This document shows positions 36,142 to 44,759 of a stretch of 64,000 bases of DNA, in pieces. Both the position numbers and the translations under genes were made by a program. The stretch's first letter is position 1. Each line of letters begins with the position of its first letter. The stretch lies in the IMG/VR virus record IMGVR_UViG_3300030294_000005, positions 62,001-126,000 of that record, one strand, 5' to 3'. This DNA is from a virus. The notes below the pieces were generated by a model. The model was given only the letters and a program-made list of their open reading frames with translations. It was not told the DNA's origin and ran no database searches.

Positions 36142-36417
36142 TTATTTATGTAATAAATCGTATTGAATGCAATCAAAAGATTCTGAATGTGTAAAATCAG
36201 TTATTTTAATACCATTAAATGCTTTAAGAGTTAGATCTTCATTATATGCTTTCTTATAATATTCCAATTTCTTAGGAAAATTAGCATTTGGATTAATTAT
36301 AATTTCTGCATCAGTAGATGCTTCTGTTTGAATTTTAACAGCTATAAATTTTGCTTTAGTTTCTATAGCTATTTTAAATTCCTCCTCTAAAGATTTTAAT
36401 GTTTTTACATTTGACAT
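36142..36417 (-). CDS. hypothetical protein
   Basis: 91 residues: a Lys/Glu-rich helix (SLEEEFKIAIETKAKF) followed by strand-like AVKIQTEASTDAEIIINPNA and KLEYYKKAYNEDLTLKAFNG. Ends in IQYDLLHK. Start follows AAGGGGGATTTAAA. First gene of its unit. No family recognised. Confidence 0.5.
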   Translation of the reverse strand: MSNVKTLKSLEEEFKIAIETKAKFIAVKIQTEASTDAEIIINPNANFPKKLEYYKKAYNEDLTLKAFNGIKITDFTHSESFDCIQYDLLHK

Positions 36418-36459
36418 TTTAAATCCCCCTTATAAGTATAATTTAACCATTTATATTAT

Positions 36460-36492
36460 AGTTATTTCTATTCTAAATATATAATATTAACA
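36460..36492 (-). promoter_or_regulatory. promoter-like motif variant, minus strand
   Basis: Minus-strand AATATTATATATTTAGAATA then GAAATAA, a shifted version of the consensus, about 43 bases before the 36417 start. The overlapping plus-strand sequence upstream of the polymerase gene shows no equally good copy. Confidence 0.35.
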
Positions 36493-36536
36493 ATCTATTA
36501 AACGACAATATTATGTAATAGAAGGAGTGATTAATT

Positions 36537-39500
36537 ATGATATTTTTAGACGAATTGGATAATCTAAAATTATATAAAAAACAATTGTTTTTACCAATAA
36601 ACGAAAAAAATAAAAGAAAAGGTTCTGCCGTTTTTTTATTAACTCCAAATTATGAATCATCTAAAAAATTAATGAATAATGATAGTTTAGTTACCAGATG
36701 GTTTGAAAGTTATTATATAGAGAAGGATATATCATATTTTATAAATCAAGAAGGATATATTGTTCTTAATGATAATATTCCATATAATGTATTAAATGAA
36801 GAATTAAGAAATAGAATTGTTGTTACTAATACAAATAATATTATAAATGAAGCAGCAACAGATACTAAATTGGTTAAAGTTAAAGATCATCCATTATATG
36901 ATTATCTAAACTTTGATGAATATGATCCAGATGATATAATAGAGATTCCAATTTCTGATATAAAAGGAACTAATTTAGCTGAAGCTGATATACCTAATAC
37001 TTTAAAAGATCCAAAGAGTCTTCAAAGAGCATTGAAAATAAGGATGAGAAAACCTATAAATAGATTAAAGAGAATAGATCCTACTGACCCATCTAATACT
37101 GCAGCCCAAGTAGAAAAGATACAAGCATTAATGAATGAAAGTGCTTTAACTACAGAAGAGAAGAAAAAATTAAAAGATTCAGATTATGGATTATTAAAAA
37201 AGAAAAAATATCCTATGCCAGATAAGGAGCATGTACTATCAGCTATAAGATTTTTTAATTATGTAGATTCTGAGGATGAAAAAGAATTAGCTGATAATAT
37301 AAATAAAAAAATAAAAGAATATAAGATTGAAGATCAAGTTAATGTAGGAAAGAATAATAGATTTTCTAAATATTGCAATGAAGAATCTATAAAAGAATAT
37401 TTTAATTCTGAATCAACTCCTATTATATATGATTTACATTGTGCATTTTTAAAGTTCTTAGATGGACATTCTACAGAAGATGAAATGCTTTCAGATGTAG
37501 ATGTGAGATTTAAAGATAATAGTGAATTAATGAATGATGGATTAATAAATGACATTGATATATTTAATGACATTTCTGATTGTATATCATTTTATCTACC
37601 AAGATTAATTGATAAATGCAAATGCGATATAACTAAAATATTGAATAAATATTTATTCAATGATGATCTACAAGAATCATATATGGTAGGACATGTAGTC
37701 AAAGACTATTCAATTGACAAAATGGGACTAATGACAAAAGATTCTTTAATTATGTTTAATGAGAATATGGATGAAACAATAATGAATGAAGCAAATAAAG
37801 ATTACAATCCTGTTCTTTATAAGTTATTATATAATGAAAGATATAGAACTCCTAAAGAAGTAATAGCAATATATGATAATGTAAAGATAGATGCTCCTTA
37901 TATAACTAAAACATATTTAGATTATACTAAATATAGTAAACTCAATCTATTTGTAGATCTATCTTTCTATAACCAAACCTTCTTTAAAAATAATATATAT
38001 AAATTAGATAAGGGTATAGATTTATATTTTGAGTTTATAACAAGATTCTTAAAAGATTCTAGATTGGGAGCTGCGGGATATAATAAGAAAACTGTATTCA
38101 TTCCTGTTGATGACTGGACTAAACCTGATATGAAAAAAGTATATAACTATACTGAAGATATAAATCCGTTATCAATGATTTGTAGACTTATGGGGACTAC
38201 CAAATTATTAAATATACAACAAGAGTGGAAAGATATTGTATTAGTATTATTCTCTGCTCAAGGATATTTTAAAATAGATATCAATAGTTTAGTTGATAAA
38301 GATATAAGTCAAATACAAGTATTATTAAATAAACTAAAAAATAAAGATGTATCAATAGCAACTGATAATATAGATTCTCCTAAGGCTATAGTAGCTACTA
38401 TTGTAGATAAGATTGAAATTAGTCAAAATATAGAAATTAATAATTTGACTGGTAAAGCAGCAAAAGGAACTATATCTAATGGTGAGTTAGATGATAAGTT
38501 AAGTAATTCTGTTACATCTAAAACTGTTATTGATATTAATAAAAATGCACCTTCTGAAGATGTAGCACAGAATGATGATTTAAAAAATGAATTAGTTACT
38601 AAATTAAAAGATGCTTCTAAAGATGCTGCTTCAACTAATAATGTATTAGATGACATAAATAATGATGATGATATTAAAAAAATAATAGATACATTGTCAA
38701 CACAAGAAGATAATTCAGTAAAAATTAATGCAGCAAGATCAGCTAGAGTAACTAAATTGAACAATGATTTTTTAGACAGTAAGTTAAAAGAAACTACAGT
38801 AAAACAAATGATTGAACATGCTACCAATAATGAGCCTATCCCAAAAACTGAATTAAAAATAGATAGTGTGAATGAAGAGTGGAAAGACTTACGTTATATG
38901 AATTTTGAAAAAATATATAATCCAGCTGATGATATAGTAACTATGATAAATAGTTTTTCAGATAAAACAGCTCCAGTTATGGTACGAAATTTAAATATAG
39001 AAGACTCTTCTACTACAGAAGATTATAAAGATACCTGGACTGCTGAAATGGAAGATGTAAATGGAACTAGGTTTACATTAAAATTCGATATACCTAAATT
39101 TAAAGAAAATAAATTTATGTTATTAGGTGGTAATGAAAAAACAATAAATGGACAACTTGTATTATTACCTATAATAAAAACTGATGAAGATACTGTTCAG
39201 ATAGTTTCAAATTATAATAAAATATTTATAAGAAGATTTGGAACATCTAAAGGAAAATCTAATATAGTTGCTAATAGATTAATAAAAGCATTATCTAAAG
39301 AAAATCCCTTTAAAGTAGTTCCTGGAGATAATACAAAGATATGTTCTAAATATGAATTACCAATAGACTATATAGATTTAGCCTCACAATATTCTAAAAT
39401 AGAAACTAAGAAGCATATATTTTATTTTAATCAAGATGAAATAAGGGAGAAATATAAAGATACTATAGATCTTAAAAAAGGAATTCCAATATGTGTTGAA

Positions 39501-41780
39501 AAAGTTTCTAATAATATTATATATTTTAATGGTGATAATAATCAACAATTAGCAAATCTAATAAGATCTCAATTAATAATAGATGATTCATCATTTGAAG
39601 AAATATTTGAAAATACATCAATTGCTTCAAGATATACCTACTCAAAGGCTAGTATACTGAACACTGAGATTCCTCTAATACTCGTTATGGCATATAGTGA
39701 AGGTTTGCCTAAAGTGTTAAAGAAAGCCCATATAAATTACGAAATAATAGAAAAGAGACCAGCTTATGATAAGAATACCCAAGATATTATAAAATTTAAA
39801 GATGCATATATTTTATATACTTTAGATTATAATTCATCTTTATTGATGAATGGATTTAAAGAATGTGGAACTGAATTATATTCAATTTCAGAGATAACTA
39901 ATAAAACTATGTATTTAGATTTTCTTGATTTATTTGGCGGTAGATTAAGAGCAGATGGTCTTGATAACTTTCATGATTTAATGATAGATGTACCTATCAC
40001 AAAAGAAATATTAGAGTATTATAAACTACCAACTGATTATATAGAAGTTTTAGCTTATGCTAATTCACTGCTAGGAGATAATAAATATATAAGACATACT
40101 GATCAACGTGGTAGAAGGTATAGATCTAATGAAATAGTTGCTGGATATGCTTATCAAGCATTGGCTGATTCATATGGAGAATATAAAAGAAAGTTGAATC
40201 AATCAAGAAAAGCTACAATGGTTATAAAACAAAATGAAGTAATAAATAGAATCTTATTAGATCCAACAGCTTCTGATTTATCTACATTAAATCCAATACT
40301 AGAGCAAGAAGCTATGAATACTGTTAGTACAAAAGGACTAGTAGGAATGAACTCTGATAGAGGTTATAGTTTAGATAAAAGAACATTTGATAAATCAATG
40401 ATAAATGTATTAGGATTATCTACAGGGTTTGCTGGTAATGTTGGTATCTCAAGACAAGCAACAATAGATATGAATATAGAAGGTAAACGTGGATATATAA
40501 AAGTAACTGATGATCCAGCTGATTTAAATGTAACTAAATCTTTAACTATAACTGAAGCATTAACTCCATTCGGTACTAATATGGATGATCCATTTAGATC
40601 TGCAATGACATTTATACAAACATCTAAACATGGAATGAGAATAGCAAAAGGAATGCCTTCATTAATAACTAATGGAGCAGATGAAGCTTTGCCATTTATG
40701 GTTACTGATAAATTTGCATTTAAAGCTAAAGAAGATGGAAAAGTTATAGAGAGGTCAGATGATTATATGATAGTGCAATATAAATCTGGTGCTAAAGATT
40801 TTGTTGATTTAAGAAATAATATTAAAAAGAATTCTGATGGAGGTTTCTATATAACTTTAAAGCTAGACTCTGATTATAAAAAAGATAAAACATTTAAAAA
40901 AGATAATATACTTGCATATGATAAATTATCATTTTCAGATATGGTAGGTCATACAGATGATATTGGTTATAATTTAGGAGTATTGGTAAAAATAGCAATA
41001 TTAAATACTGATGAAGGTTATGAAGATAGTGCAATAATTTCAGAATATTTATCTGAAGCAATGGCATCTGAAGTTGTTGTAATGAAAGATATATCATTAC
41101 CAAAAAATACTAATATTTATAATATTGTAAAGAAAGGCGAACCAATTCAAGAAGGAGATCCATTAATAATATTTCAGAACTCTTTTGATGAAGAAGATGC
41201 CAATTTACTATTAAAGAATCTAGCTGGAGATGAAGAAGATATATCTGATCTTGGAAGAATTAGAGTTAAGTCTAAAATAACTGGAAATGTAGAGAATGTC
41301 AAAATCTATAGAACAGTTGAAAAAGAAGAGTTATCTGATTCTCTTAAGAAAACAGTAAATCAAATAGAAAAACCAACAAAGCAATTAAAAGATGTAATGA
41401 AAAAATATGATATAGATGAGTATAATAAACTGGACCCAGATTATAAACTTGATTCAACTGGAAAACTTAAAAATACAGATGATGGAATCCTGATAGAGTT
41501 CTATTTAAAATATAAAGATAAAATGTCTGTAGGAGATAAGTTAATATATTATTCAGCATTAAAAGGTGTTATAAAAGATATATTCCCACTTGGTAAAGAA
41601 CCATCATCTGAGTTTAGAAAAGATGAAAAAATTCATACACTCCTTGCATGTTCCTCAGTTAATGGTAGAATGGTGGGAAGTATATTATTATCTGCCCCTA
41701 TAAATAAAATAGTAATAGAATTAGATAGAGCAGTTAAAACTGAATTAGAAATACCATTTAAATATTTAGATGAGGAATAA
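36537..41780 (+). CDS. phage-encoded RNA polymerase beta subunit with N-terminal virion-type extension
   Basis: 1,747 residues against about 1,200-1,340 for bacterial beta. The beta-like part runs from about 860 to the end: FMLLGGNEKTINGQLVLLPI near 860 (the 'GTFIINGTERV' position), HTDQRGRRYRSNEI near 1190 (the 'NRR' position), DPFRSAMTFIQTSKHGMR near 1353 (the 'RALMGSNMQRQ' position), LNTDEGYEDSAIISE near 1490 (the 'GYNYEDAI' position) and VGDKLIYYSALKGVI near 1666, with both active-site lysines kept. The first 850 residues are phage-specific, with IINEA (102-106), LMNES (198-202), IMNEA (415-419) and a YPMPDKEHV...AIRFFNYV module at 225-245. No beta' is in this window. Transcribed alone, after AGAAGGAG. 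Confidence 0.88.
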   Translation: MIFLDELDNLKLYKKQLFLPINEKNKRKGSAVFLLTPNYESSKKLMNNDSLVTRWFESYYIEKDISYFINQEGYIVLNDNIPYNVLNEELRNRIVVTNTNNIINEAATDTKLVKVKDHPLYDYLNFDEYDPDDIIEIPISDIKGTNLAEADIPNTLKDPKSLQRALKIRMRKPINRLKRIDPTDPSNTAAQVEKIQALMNESALTTEEKKKLKDSDYGLLKKKKYPMPDKEHVLSAIRFFNYVDSEDEKELADNINKKIKEYKIEDQVNVGKNNRFSKYCNEESIKEYFNSESTPIIYDLHCAFLKFLDGHSTEDEMLSDVDVRFKDNSELMNDGLINDIDIFNDISDCISFYLPRLIDKCKCDITKILNKYLFNDDLQESYMVGHVVKDYSIDKMGLMTKDSLIMFNENMDETIMNEANKDYNPVLYKLLYNERYRTPKEVIAIYDNVKIDAPYITKTYLDYTKYSKLNLFVDLSFYNQTFFKNNIYKLDKGIDLYFEFITRFLKDSRLGAAGYNKKTVFIPVDDWTKPDMKKVYNYTEDINPLSMICRLMGTTKLLNIQQEWKDIVLVLFSAQGYFKIDINSLVDKDISQIQVLLNKLKNKDVSIATDNIDSPKAIVATIVDKIEISQNIEINNLTGKAAKGTISNGELDDKLSNSVTSKTVIDINKNAPSEDVAQNDDLKNELVTKLKDASKDAASTNNVLDDINNDDDIKKIIDTLSTQEDNSVKINAARSARVTKLNNDFLDSKLKETTVKQMIEHATNNEPIPKTELKIDSVNEEWKDLRYMNFEKIYNPADDIVTMINSFSDKTAPVMVRNLNIEDSSTTEDYKDTWTAEMEDVNGTRFTLKFDIPKFKENKFMLLGGNEKTINGQLVLLPIIKTDEDTVQIVSNYNKIFIRRFGTSKGKSNIVANRLIKALSKENPFKVVPGDNTKICSKYELPIDYIDLASQYSKIETKKHIFYFNQDEIREKYKDTIDLKKGIPICVEKVSNNIIYFNGDNNQQLANLIRSQLIIDDSSFEEIFENTSIASRYTYSKASILNTEIPLILVMAYSEGLPKVLKKAHINYEIIEKRPAYDKNTQDIIKFKDAYILYTLDYNSSLLMNGFKECGTELYSISEITNKTMYLDFLDLFGGRLRADGLDNFHDLMIDVPITKEILEYYKLPTDYIEVLAYANSLLGDNKYIRHTDQRGRRYRSNEIVAGYAYQALADSYGEYKRKLNQSRKATMVIKQNEVINRILLDPTASDLSTLNPILEQEAMNTVSTKGLVGMNSDRGYSLDKRTFDKSMINVLGLSTGFAGNVGISRQATIDMNIEGKRGYIKVTDDPADLNVTKSLTITEALTPFGTNMDDPFRSAMTFIQTSKHGMRIAKGMPSLITNGADEALPFMVTDKFAFKAKEDGKVIERSDDYMIVQYKSGAKDFVDLRNNIKKNSDGGFYITLKLDSDYKKDKTFKKDNILAYDKLSFSDMVGHTDDIGYNLGVLVKIAILNTDEGYEDSAIISEYLSEAMASEVVVMKDISLPKNTNIYNIVKKGEPIQEGDPLIIFQNSFDEEDANLLLKNLAGDEEDISDLGRIRVKSKITGNVENVKIYRTVEKEELSDSLKKTVNQIEKPTKQLKDVMKKYDIDEYNKLDPDYKLDSTGKLKNTDDGILIEFYLKYKDKMSVGDKLIYYSALKGVIKDIFPLGKEPSSEFRKDEKIHTLLACSSVNGRMVGSILLSAPINKIVIELDRAVKTELEIPFKYLDEE

Positions 41781-41826
41781 AAAATAAAAATAGAGTAGGC
41801 ATATGCCTACTCTACAATTTTGTTAT
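41781..41826 (+). terminator. bidirectional terminator
   Basis: A 24-base perfect palindrome TAGAGTAGGCAT/ATGCCTACTCTA at 41792-41815 between convergent genes. The minus strand continues into TTTTTATTTTTT, the plus strand into CAATTTTG, so it works best for the minus-strand fibre gene. Confidence 0.85.
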
Positions 41827-43484
41827 AAATCAATTAATTTAGCTTTTACCTCATTAATATATTTACTATTAATAAATATATCCATTACTGACCAATCTAT
41901 AGTTTTATCAAAAGTTGTTGTAGATAGGTCGTGATTATTTAATATATTAATTAAAGTAGTTAATGCTGTTCTTATTTCAGTCATTTCAGTTAATCCAATA
42001 AAATTAGGATTAGCAATACCTATATTAAATTGGTATACTGATTGTCCATATGATTGTAATATCGTATTTACTGCAGTTCTAATTTCAGTAATATATAATG
42101 GTGTTATTATTGTTTCACCAGCAATTATAGTTGATGATGTTATTACATTAGCGGTTATAATAATAGAATTGAAAGTACTAAACCAATATGGATTATTTGT
42201 TCTTATAGATACGGTATTGGCTATATTTAAATCAGCTGCAATCTGAGGTTTAAATATTATTGTTTTGGCATTTAGAAAACTACTTCCAGTACTAGAAAAC
42301 CAAGTAGGATTGTCTACACTATTATATTCTATTCCTTTCCAAGTTACATATAATTTTTGATTATTACTATTAGGATCTAGATTAATTAGTATAGCTATTC
42401 TGGGTTTAGTATCATATACTATTTTATTTGTTAGTGGAAATAATATAGTAGGAGCTGTAGGTGGTAATTTCTTTGTACAAGAACCACCTCTAACTTCTGC
42501 ACTTACATATCCAAACGTATCTACTGATATTACACCAAAAGTAAATACTGCATTACATAGTGTATCACCTGGGAACGTATATAAATATGATGTTGAACCA
42601 GAAGTTGCTACAGCTAAATAAGTTCCATTCTTATATATATTTATTTTATAAGTAACTGTTTGACCTTCTGGATCAGATGCTGCATTCCAATTAACGGTTG
42701 TAGCAGTTTGTGCAAATGCTTCAGATGTAGAGACTCCACTTGTTGGATTAGGGCTTCTATTTTTATGAGATGTTCCAGATGTTGCCCATCCAGATGTTGC
42801 TCCAGAAGTATCTATTGATTTTACACTAAATGAATAACTAGTTCCTTCACCATCTCCAGATATATCTAAATTACAAGAGTTACCAGTGTAATTTGATGCA
42901 GCAGCTACTATATCAGAAAGACCACCACCATTTTTAGATACTGCTACTTCATAATGTATTGTATCACCTTCTGCATCACCAGCACCAGACCATGATACTG
43001 GTATTGAACCACTAAATATTCCAGAGCCAGGTGATATTGAATTAGGTGCTGATGGTGCGGTATTTGTAGCACTGTATCCTATATTTGCACTTGAAGTTGG
43101 GCCTCCTCCACATCCATTATTATCAGTATTACTATAAAAATAACCAGATATGCCTAGACTACCAGCTCCAGTTCCAACAGTAAATGTAAAATCTCTACTA
43201 CCTGAACCTAATTCTGGACCAGTACCATATAATGTTGAATCGGCATAAGTAGATCCTGGTTTTATAGCTATCCCATCTGCATGTGATCCATTTGCAACTA
43301 ATGATACATTAACATCATAACCATATCTACTATCAGTTCCTGCATCTGGTATAATAGCACCAGCAGATACTCTAACAGTAACAGAATTTCCACTTCTAGA
43401 TATTACATCACAATATAATTTACATAAAATCTTTGCCTGCATATCATTATGAGACCATAAATTTGAGGCTATAAGTGTAGCCAT
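41823..43484 (-). CDS. fibronectin-III tail fibre/adhesin-like protein
   Basis: 553 residues. The N-terminal 140 are Gly/Ser-rich strands (FTVGTGAGSLGISGYF), possibly attachment to the virion. Two fibronectin-III-like modules follow at about 143-240 (TAPSAPNSI start, DTIHYEVAVS strand, TSYSFSVKSIDTSG) and 245-335 (ATTVNWNAASDPEG, YKINIYKNG). The C-terminal third has repeated EIRTAVNTIL, EIRTALTTLI and NEVKAKLI units like the 'HLTELR' modules found in secreted bacterial proteins. A single-gene cassette flanked by terminators at 41781 and 43528. Compositionally Ser/Thr/Gly-rich and less AT-rich than neighbours. Probable receptor-binding or accessory fibre. Confidence 0.6.
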   Translation of the reverse strand: MATLIASNLWSHNDMQAKILCKLYCDVISRSGNSVTVRVSAGAIIPDAGTDSRYGYDVNVSLVANGSHADGIAIKPGSTYADSTLYGTGPELGSGSRDFTFTVGTGAGSLGISGYFYSNTDNNGCGGGPTSSANIGYSATNTAPSAPNSISPGSGIFSGSIPVSWSGAGDAEGDTIHYEVAVSKNGGGLSDIVAAASNYTGNSCNLDISGDGEGTSYSFSVKSIDTSGATSGWATSGTSHKNRSPNPTSGVSTSEAFAQTATTVNWNAASDPEGQTVTYKINIYKNGTYLAVATSGSTSYLYTFPGDTLCNAVFTFGVISVDTFGYVSAEVRGGSCTKKLPPTAPTILFPLTNKIVYDTKPRIAILINLDPNSNNQKLYVTWKGIEYNSVDNPTWFSSTGSSFLNAKTIIFKPQIAADLNIANTVSIRTNNPYWFSTFNSIIITANVITSSTIIAGETIITPLYITEIRTAVNTILQSYGQSVYQFNIGIANPNFIGLTEMTEIRTALTTLINILNNHDLSTTTFDKTIDWSVMDIFINSKYINEVKAKLIDL

Positions 43485-43527
43485 TTAAACCACCTCCATT
43501 ATTTAATTTTATTAATATGTTAAAATA

Positions 43528-43563
43528 AATAAAAAACAAGATATAGGGGTTGCCCCCTATATC
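43528..43563 (-). terminator. terminator upstream of the fibre gene
   Basis: Minus-strand stem GATATAGGGG/CCCCTATATC (43540-43549 with 43554-43563), GCAA loop, then TTGTTTTTTATTTA. It lies between a 16-codon frame with a good ribosome site and the fibre gene, so it ends a very short transcript or acts as an attenuator. Confidence 0.8.
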
Positions 43564-43584
43564 GTAAATACATAACGATATTTT

Positions 43585-43635
43585 TATTTGTTTTGCTGGG
43601 AATGCATTGTATTGAATAACATATGCATATCCATT
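43585..43635 (-). CDS. candidate 16-residue leader peptide
   Basis: Minus-strand frame MDMHMLFNTMHSQQNK beginning at 43635 after AGAGGTGAAGGTAA, the only well-placed ribosome site here, followed by a terminator and then the fibre gene. Several Met and His codons in a row are odd for random sequence. It could be a regulatory leader for the fibre gene. A longer overlapping GTG frame from 43644 runs through the terminator and the fibre's own start and is less likely. Confidence 0.3.
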
Positions 43636-43654
43636 TACCTTCACCTCTTTAAAT

Positions 43655-43685
43655 TCTCATTAGTTACATATATATAATATATGTT
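43655..43685 (-). promoter_or_regulatory. promoter-like motif, minus strand
   Basis: Minus-strand ACATATATTATATATATGTA then ACTAATGAGAA. It belongs to a 44-base exact direct repeat shared with 44008-44051, so the promoter appears to have been copied as a unit. Located 20 bases before the candidate leader peptide. Confidence 0.45.
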
Positions 43686-43710
43686 TATATAATATAAAAA
43701 TTACAAAAAA
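43667..43710. repeat. 44-bp exact direct repeat, copy 1
   Basis: Identical to 44008-44051. It contains the promoter-like motif and the T-run side of the terminator of the upstream gene, so each copy joins one gene's terminator to the next gene's promoter. Confidence 0.9.
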
Positions 43711-43737
43711 ATAAAACTAGAGAAGGACTCTAGTTTT
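43704..43737 (-). terminator. Rho-independent terminator
   Basis: Minus-strand stem AACTAGAG/CTCTAGTT (43728-43735 with 43715-43722), then TTATTTTTTTG. The stop codon of the 43730 gene lies inside the stem. Confidence 0.8.
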
Positions 43738-43978
43738 TTACTTTATACCAATACATATTATTATATTTAAAACCACATGTAATCCACCACCATAAAGATT
43801 TAATTACATATTTTTTATATAATGCCTTTATAACAATATCTATCATTTCTTTAGATACTAGTTCATCTATCATAGGTTTGTGATATTCATGACATAATAA
43901 ATTAGCTGCTAACCAAAACTTACCACTTTCTTCTGTTTCATCTTGACTATTCCATTTTATTAATAATTTTTTAATCAT
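43730..43978 (-). CDS. small hypothetical protein
   Basis: 82 residues from MIKKLLIKWNSQDETEE, with AGAGGTGTTTAGA before the ATG. A Trp-rich C-terminal half (KSLWWWITCGFKYNNMYWYK) and a central HEYHKPMIDELVSKEM helix. Single-gene cassette with its own promoter copy (44001-44025) and terminator. No family recognised. Confidence 0.55.
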   Translation of the reverse strand: MIKKLLIKWNSQDETEESGKFWLAANLLCHEYHKPMIDELVSKEMIDIVIKALYKKYVIKSLWWWITCGFKYNNMYWYKVKN

Positions 43979-44000
43979 TCTAAACACCTCTTTAATTTTA

Positions 44001-44025
44001 TTATATTCATATATATAATATATGT
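44001..44025 (-). promoter_or_regulatory. promoter-like motif, minus strand
   Basis: Minus-strand ACATATATTATATATATGAA then TATAA, 23 bases before the 43978 start and directly after the previous terminator. Part of the 44-bp direct repeat. Confidence 0.55.
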
Positions 44026-44051
44026 TTATATAATATAAAAATTACAAAAAA
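44008..44051. repeat. 44-bp exact direct repeat, copy 2
   Basis: Identical to 43667-43710 (see there). Two copies flank the 43730 gene, making it a small cassette bounded by direct repeats. Confidence 0.9.
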
Positions 44052-44077
44052 GAACTAGGAGGGCATATGCCCTCCTA
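44045..44077 (-). terminator. Rho-independent terminator
   Basis: Palindromic stem TAGGAGGGCAT/ATGCCCTCCTA (44056-44066 with 44067-44077), then GTTCTTTTTTG on the minus strand. Overlaps the end of the 44075 gene. Confidence 0.85.
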
Positions 44078-44350
44078 TACTTCTTGAAAATCTTTTAATA
44101 TTTTACCTACAGTATACCATCCTAAAAGATTTAATAGACTCTTTAAATCTTTATTAATCTTTTTTATTCTTCTATTATGAGAAGAAGTTATAATTATTCC
44201 TAATAGTTTAAAAGATTTTATATCATTATATTTTGAATTAACTGTTTCTAAAGAGCGATCTATAAATAATGATGTTTCAACGTCATCCTTACTCTTTTTT
44301 ATAGCCATTATTTCAGATATAAGATATTTGTTTAATTGATATTGATCCAT
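44075..44350 (-). CDS. small hypothetical helical protein
   Basis: 91 residues from MDQYQLNKYLISEIMAIKKS; the ATG follows GGGGTGGATGGG. Residues 45-80 are basic (SSHNRRIKKINKDLKSLLNL), suggesting nucleic-acid binding or a helical bundle, but no family is recognised. Followed by a terminator. Confidence 0.5.
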   Translation of the reverse strand: MDQYQLNKYLISEIMAIKKSKDDVETSLFIDRSLETVNSKYNDIKSFKLLGIIITSSHNRRIKKINKDLKSLLNLLGWYTVGKILKDFQEV

Positions 44351-44384
44351 CCCATCCACCCCATATATTATAATTTACTCATAT

Positions 44385-44696
44385 TTAATTACAAGTTGGT
44401 AATAATTCACCTTTATAATCTATTAGACCAAATTGATTATTTAATTTTCCTACTGCTATTCCATCTTTAAAATTATCAATATGATCATATTCACATGGTA
44501 TTATTTCTTTTCCAGTTCTATCAATAGCCCCATTTTTACCATTAAGAGTTACTATTGCTATACTCTCACTAAAATCATCTATATAATCATATTTTAATGG
44601 AACTATTTCATTACCCTCTTTATCAATTAATCCATACTTATTATCTGTTTGTACTATTGCTACCTTTCCTGAAAACTTTCTAATTTGATCATACAT
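44385..44696 (-). CDS. WG-repeat protein
   Basis: 103 residues with three WG repeats (the form in which Trp is replaced): KVAIVQTDNKYGLIDKEGNE with IVPLKYDYIDDF, then SIAIVTLNGKNGAIDRTGKE with IIPCEYDHIDNF, then GIAVGKLNNQFGLIDYKGE. WG repeats form beta-propeller-like or solenoid binding surfaces of unknown ligand; they are common in bacterial surface and signalling proteins. Three repeats are too few for a closed propeller, so it may assemble or be a binding fragment. Its own promoter copy lies at 44721-44745. Confidence 0.85.
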   Translation of the reverse strand: MYDQIRKFSGKVAIVQTDNKYGLIDKEGNEIVPLKYDYIDDFSESIAIVTLNGKNGAIDRTGKEIIPCEYDHIDNFKDGIAVGKLNNQFGLIDYKGELLPTCN

Positions 44697-44720
44697 TATA
44701 TAACCCCCTATAATAATTTT

Positions 44721-44745
44721 ATATTCATTATTATAATATATAATT
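44721..44745 (-). promoter_or_regulatory. promoter-like motif, minus strand
   Basis: Minus-strand AATTATATATTATAATAATG then AATATAA, almost the exact consensus, 25 bases before the WG-repeat gene. Confidence 0.65.
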
Positions 44746-44759
44746 GTAAATATTTATAC

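Noticed and set aside
43447-43644. 65-codon GTG frame overlapping the fibre gene start
   Set aside because: It runs through a strong terminator and the ribosome site of the fibre gene; the 16-codon ATG frame fits the same ribosome site better.
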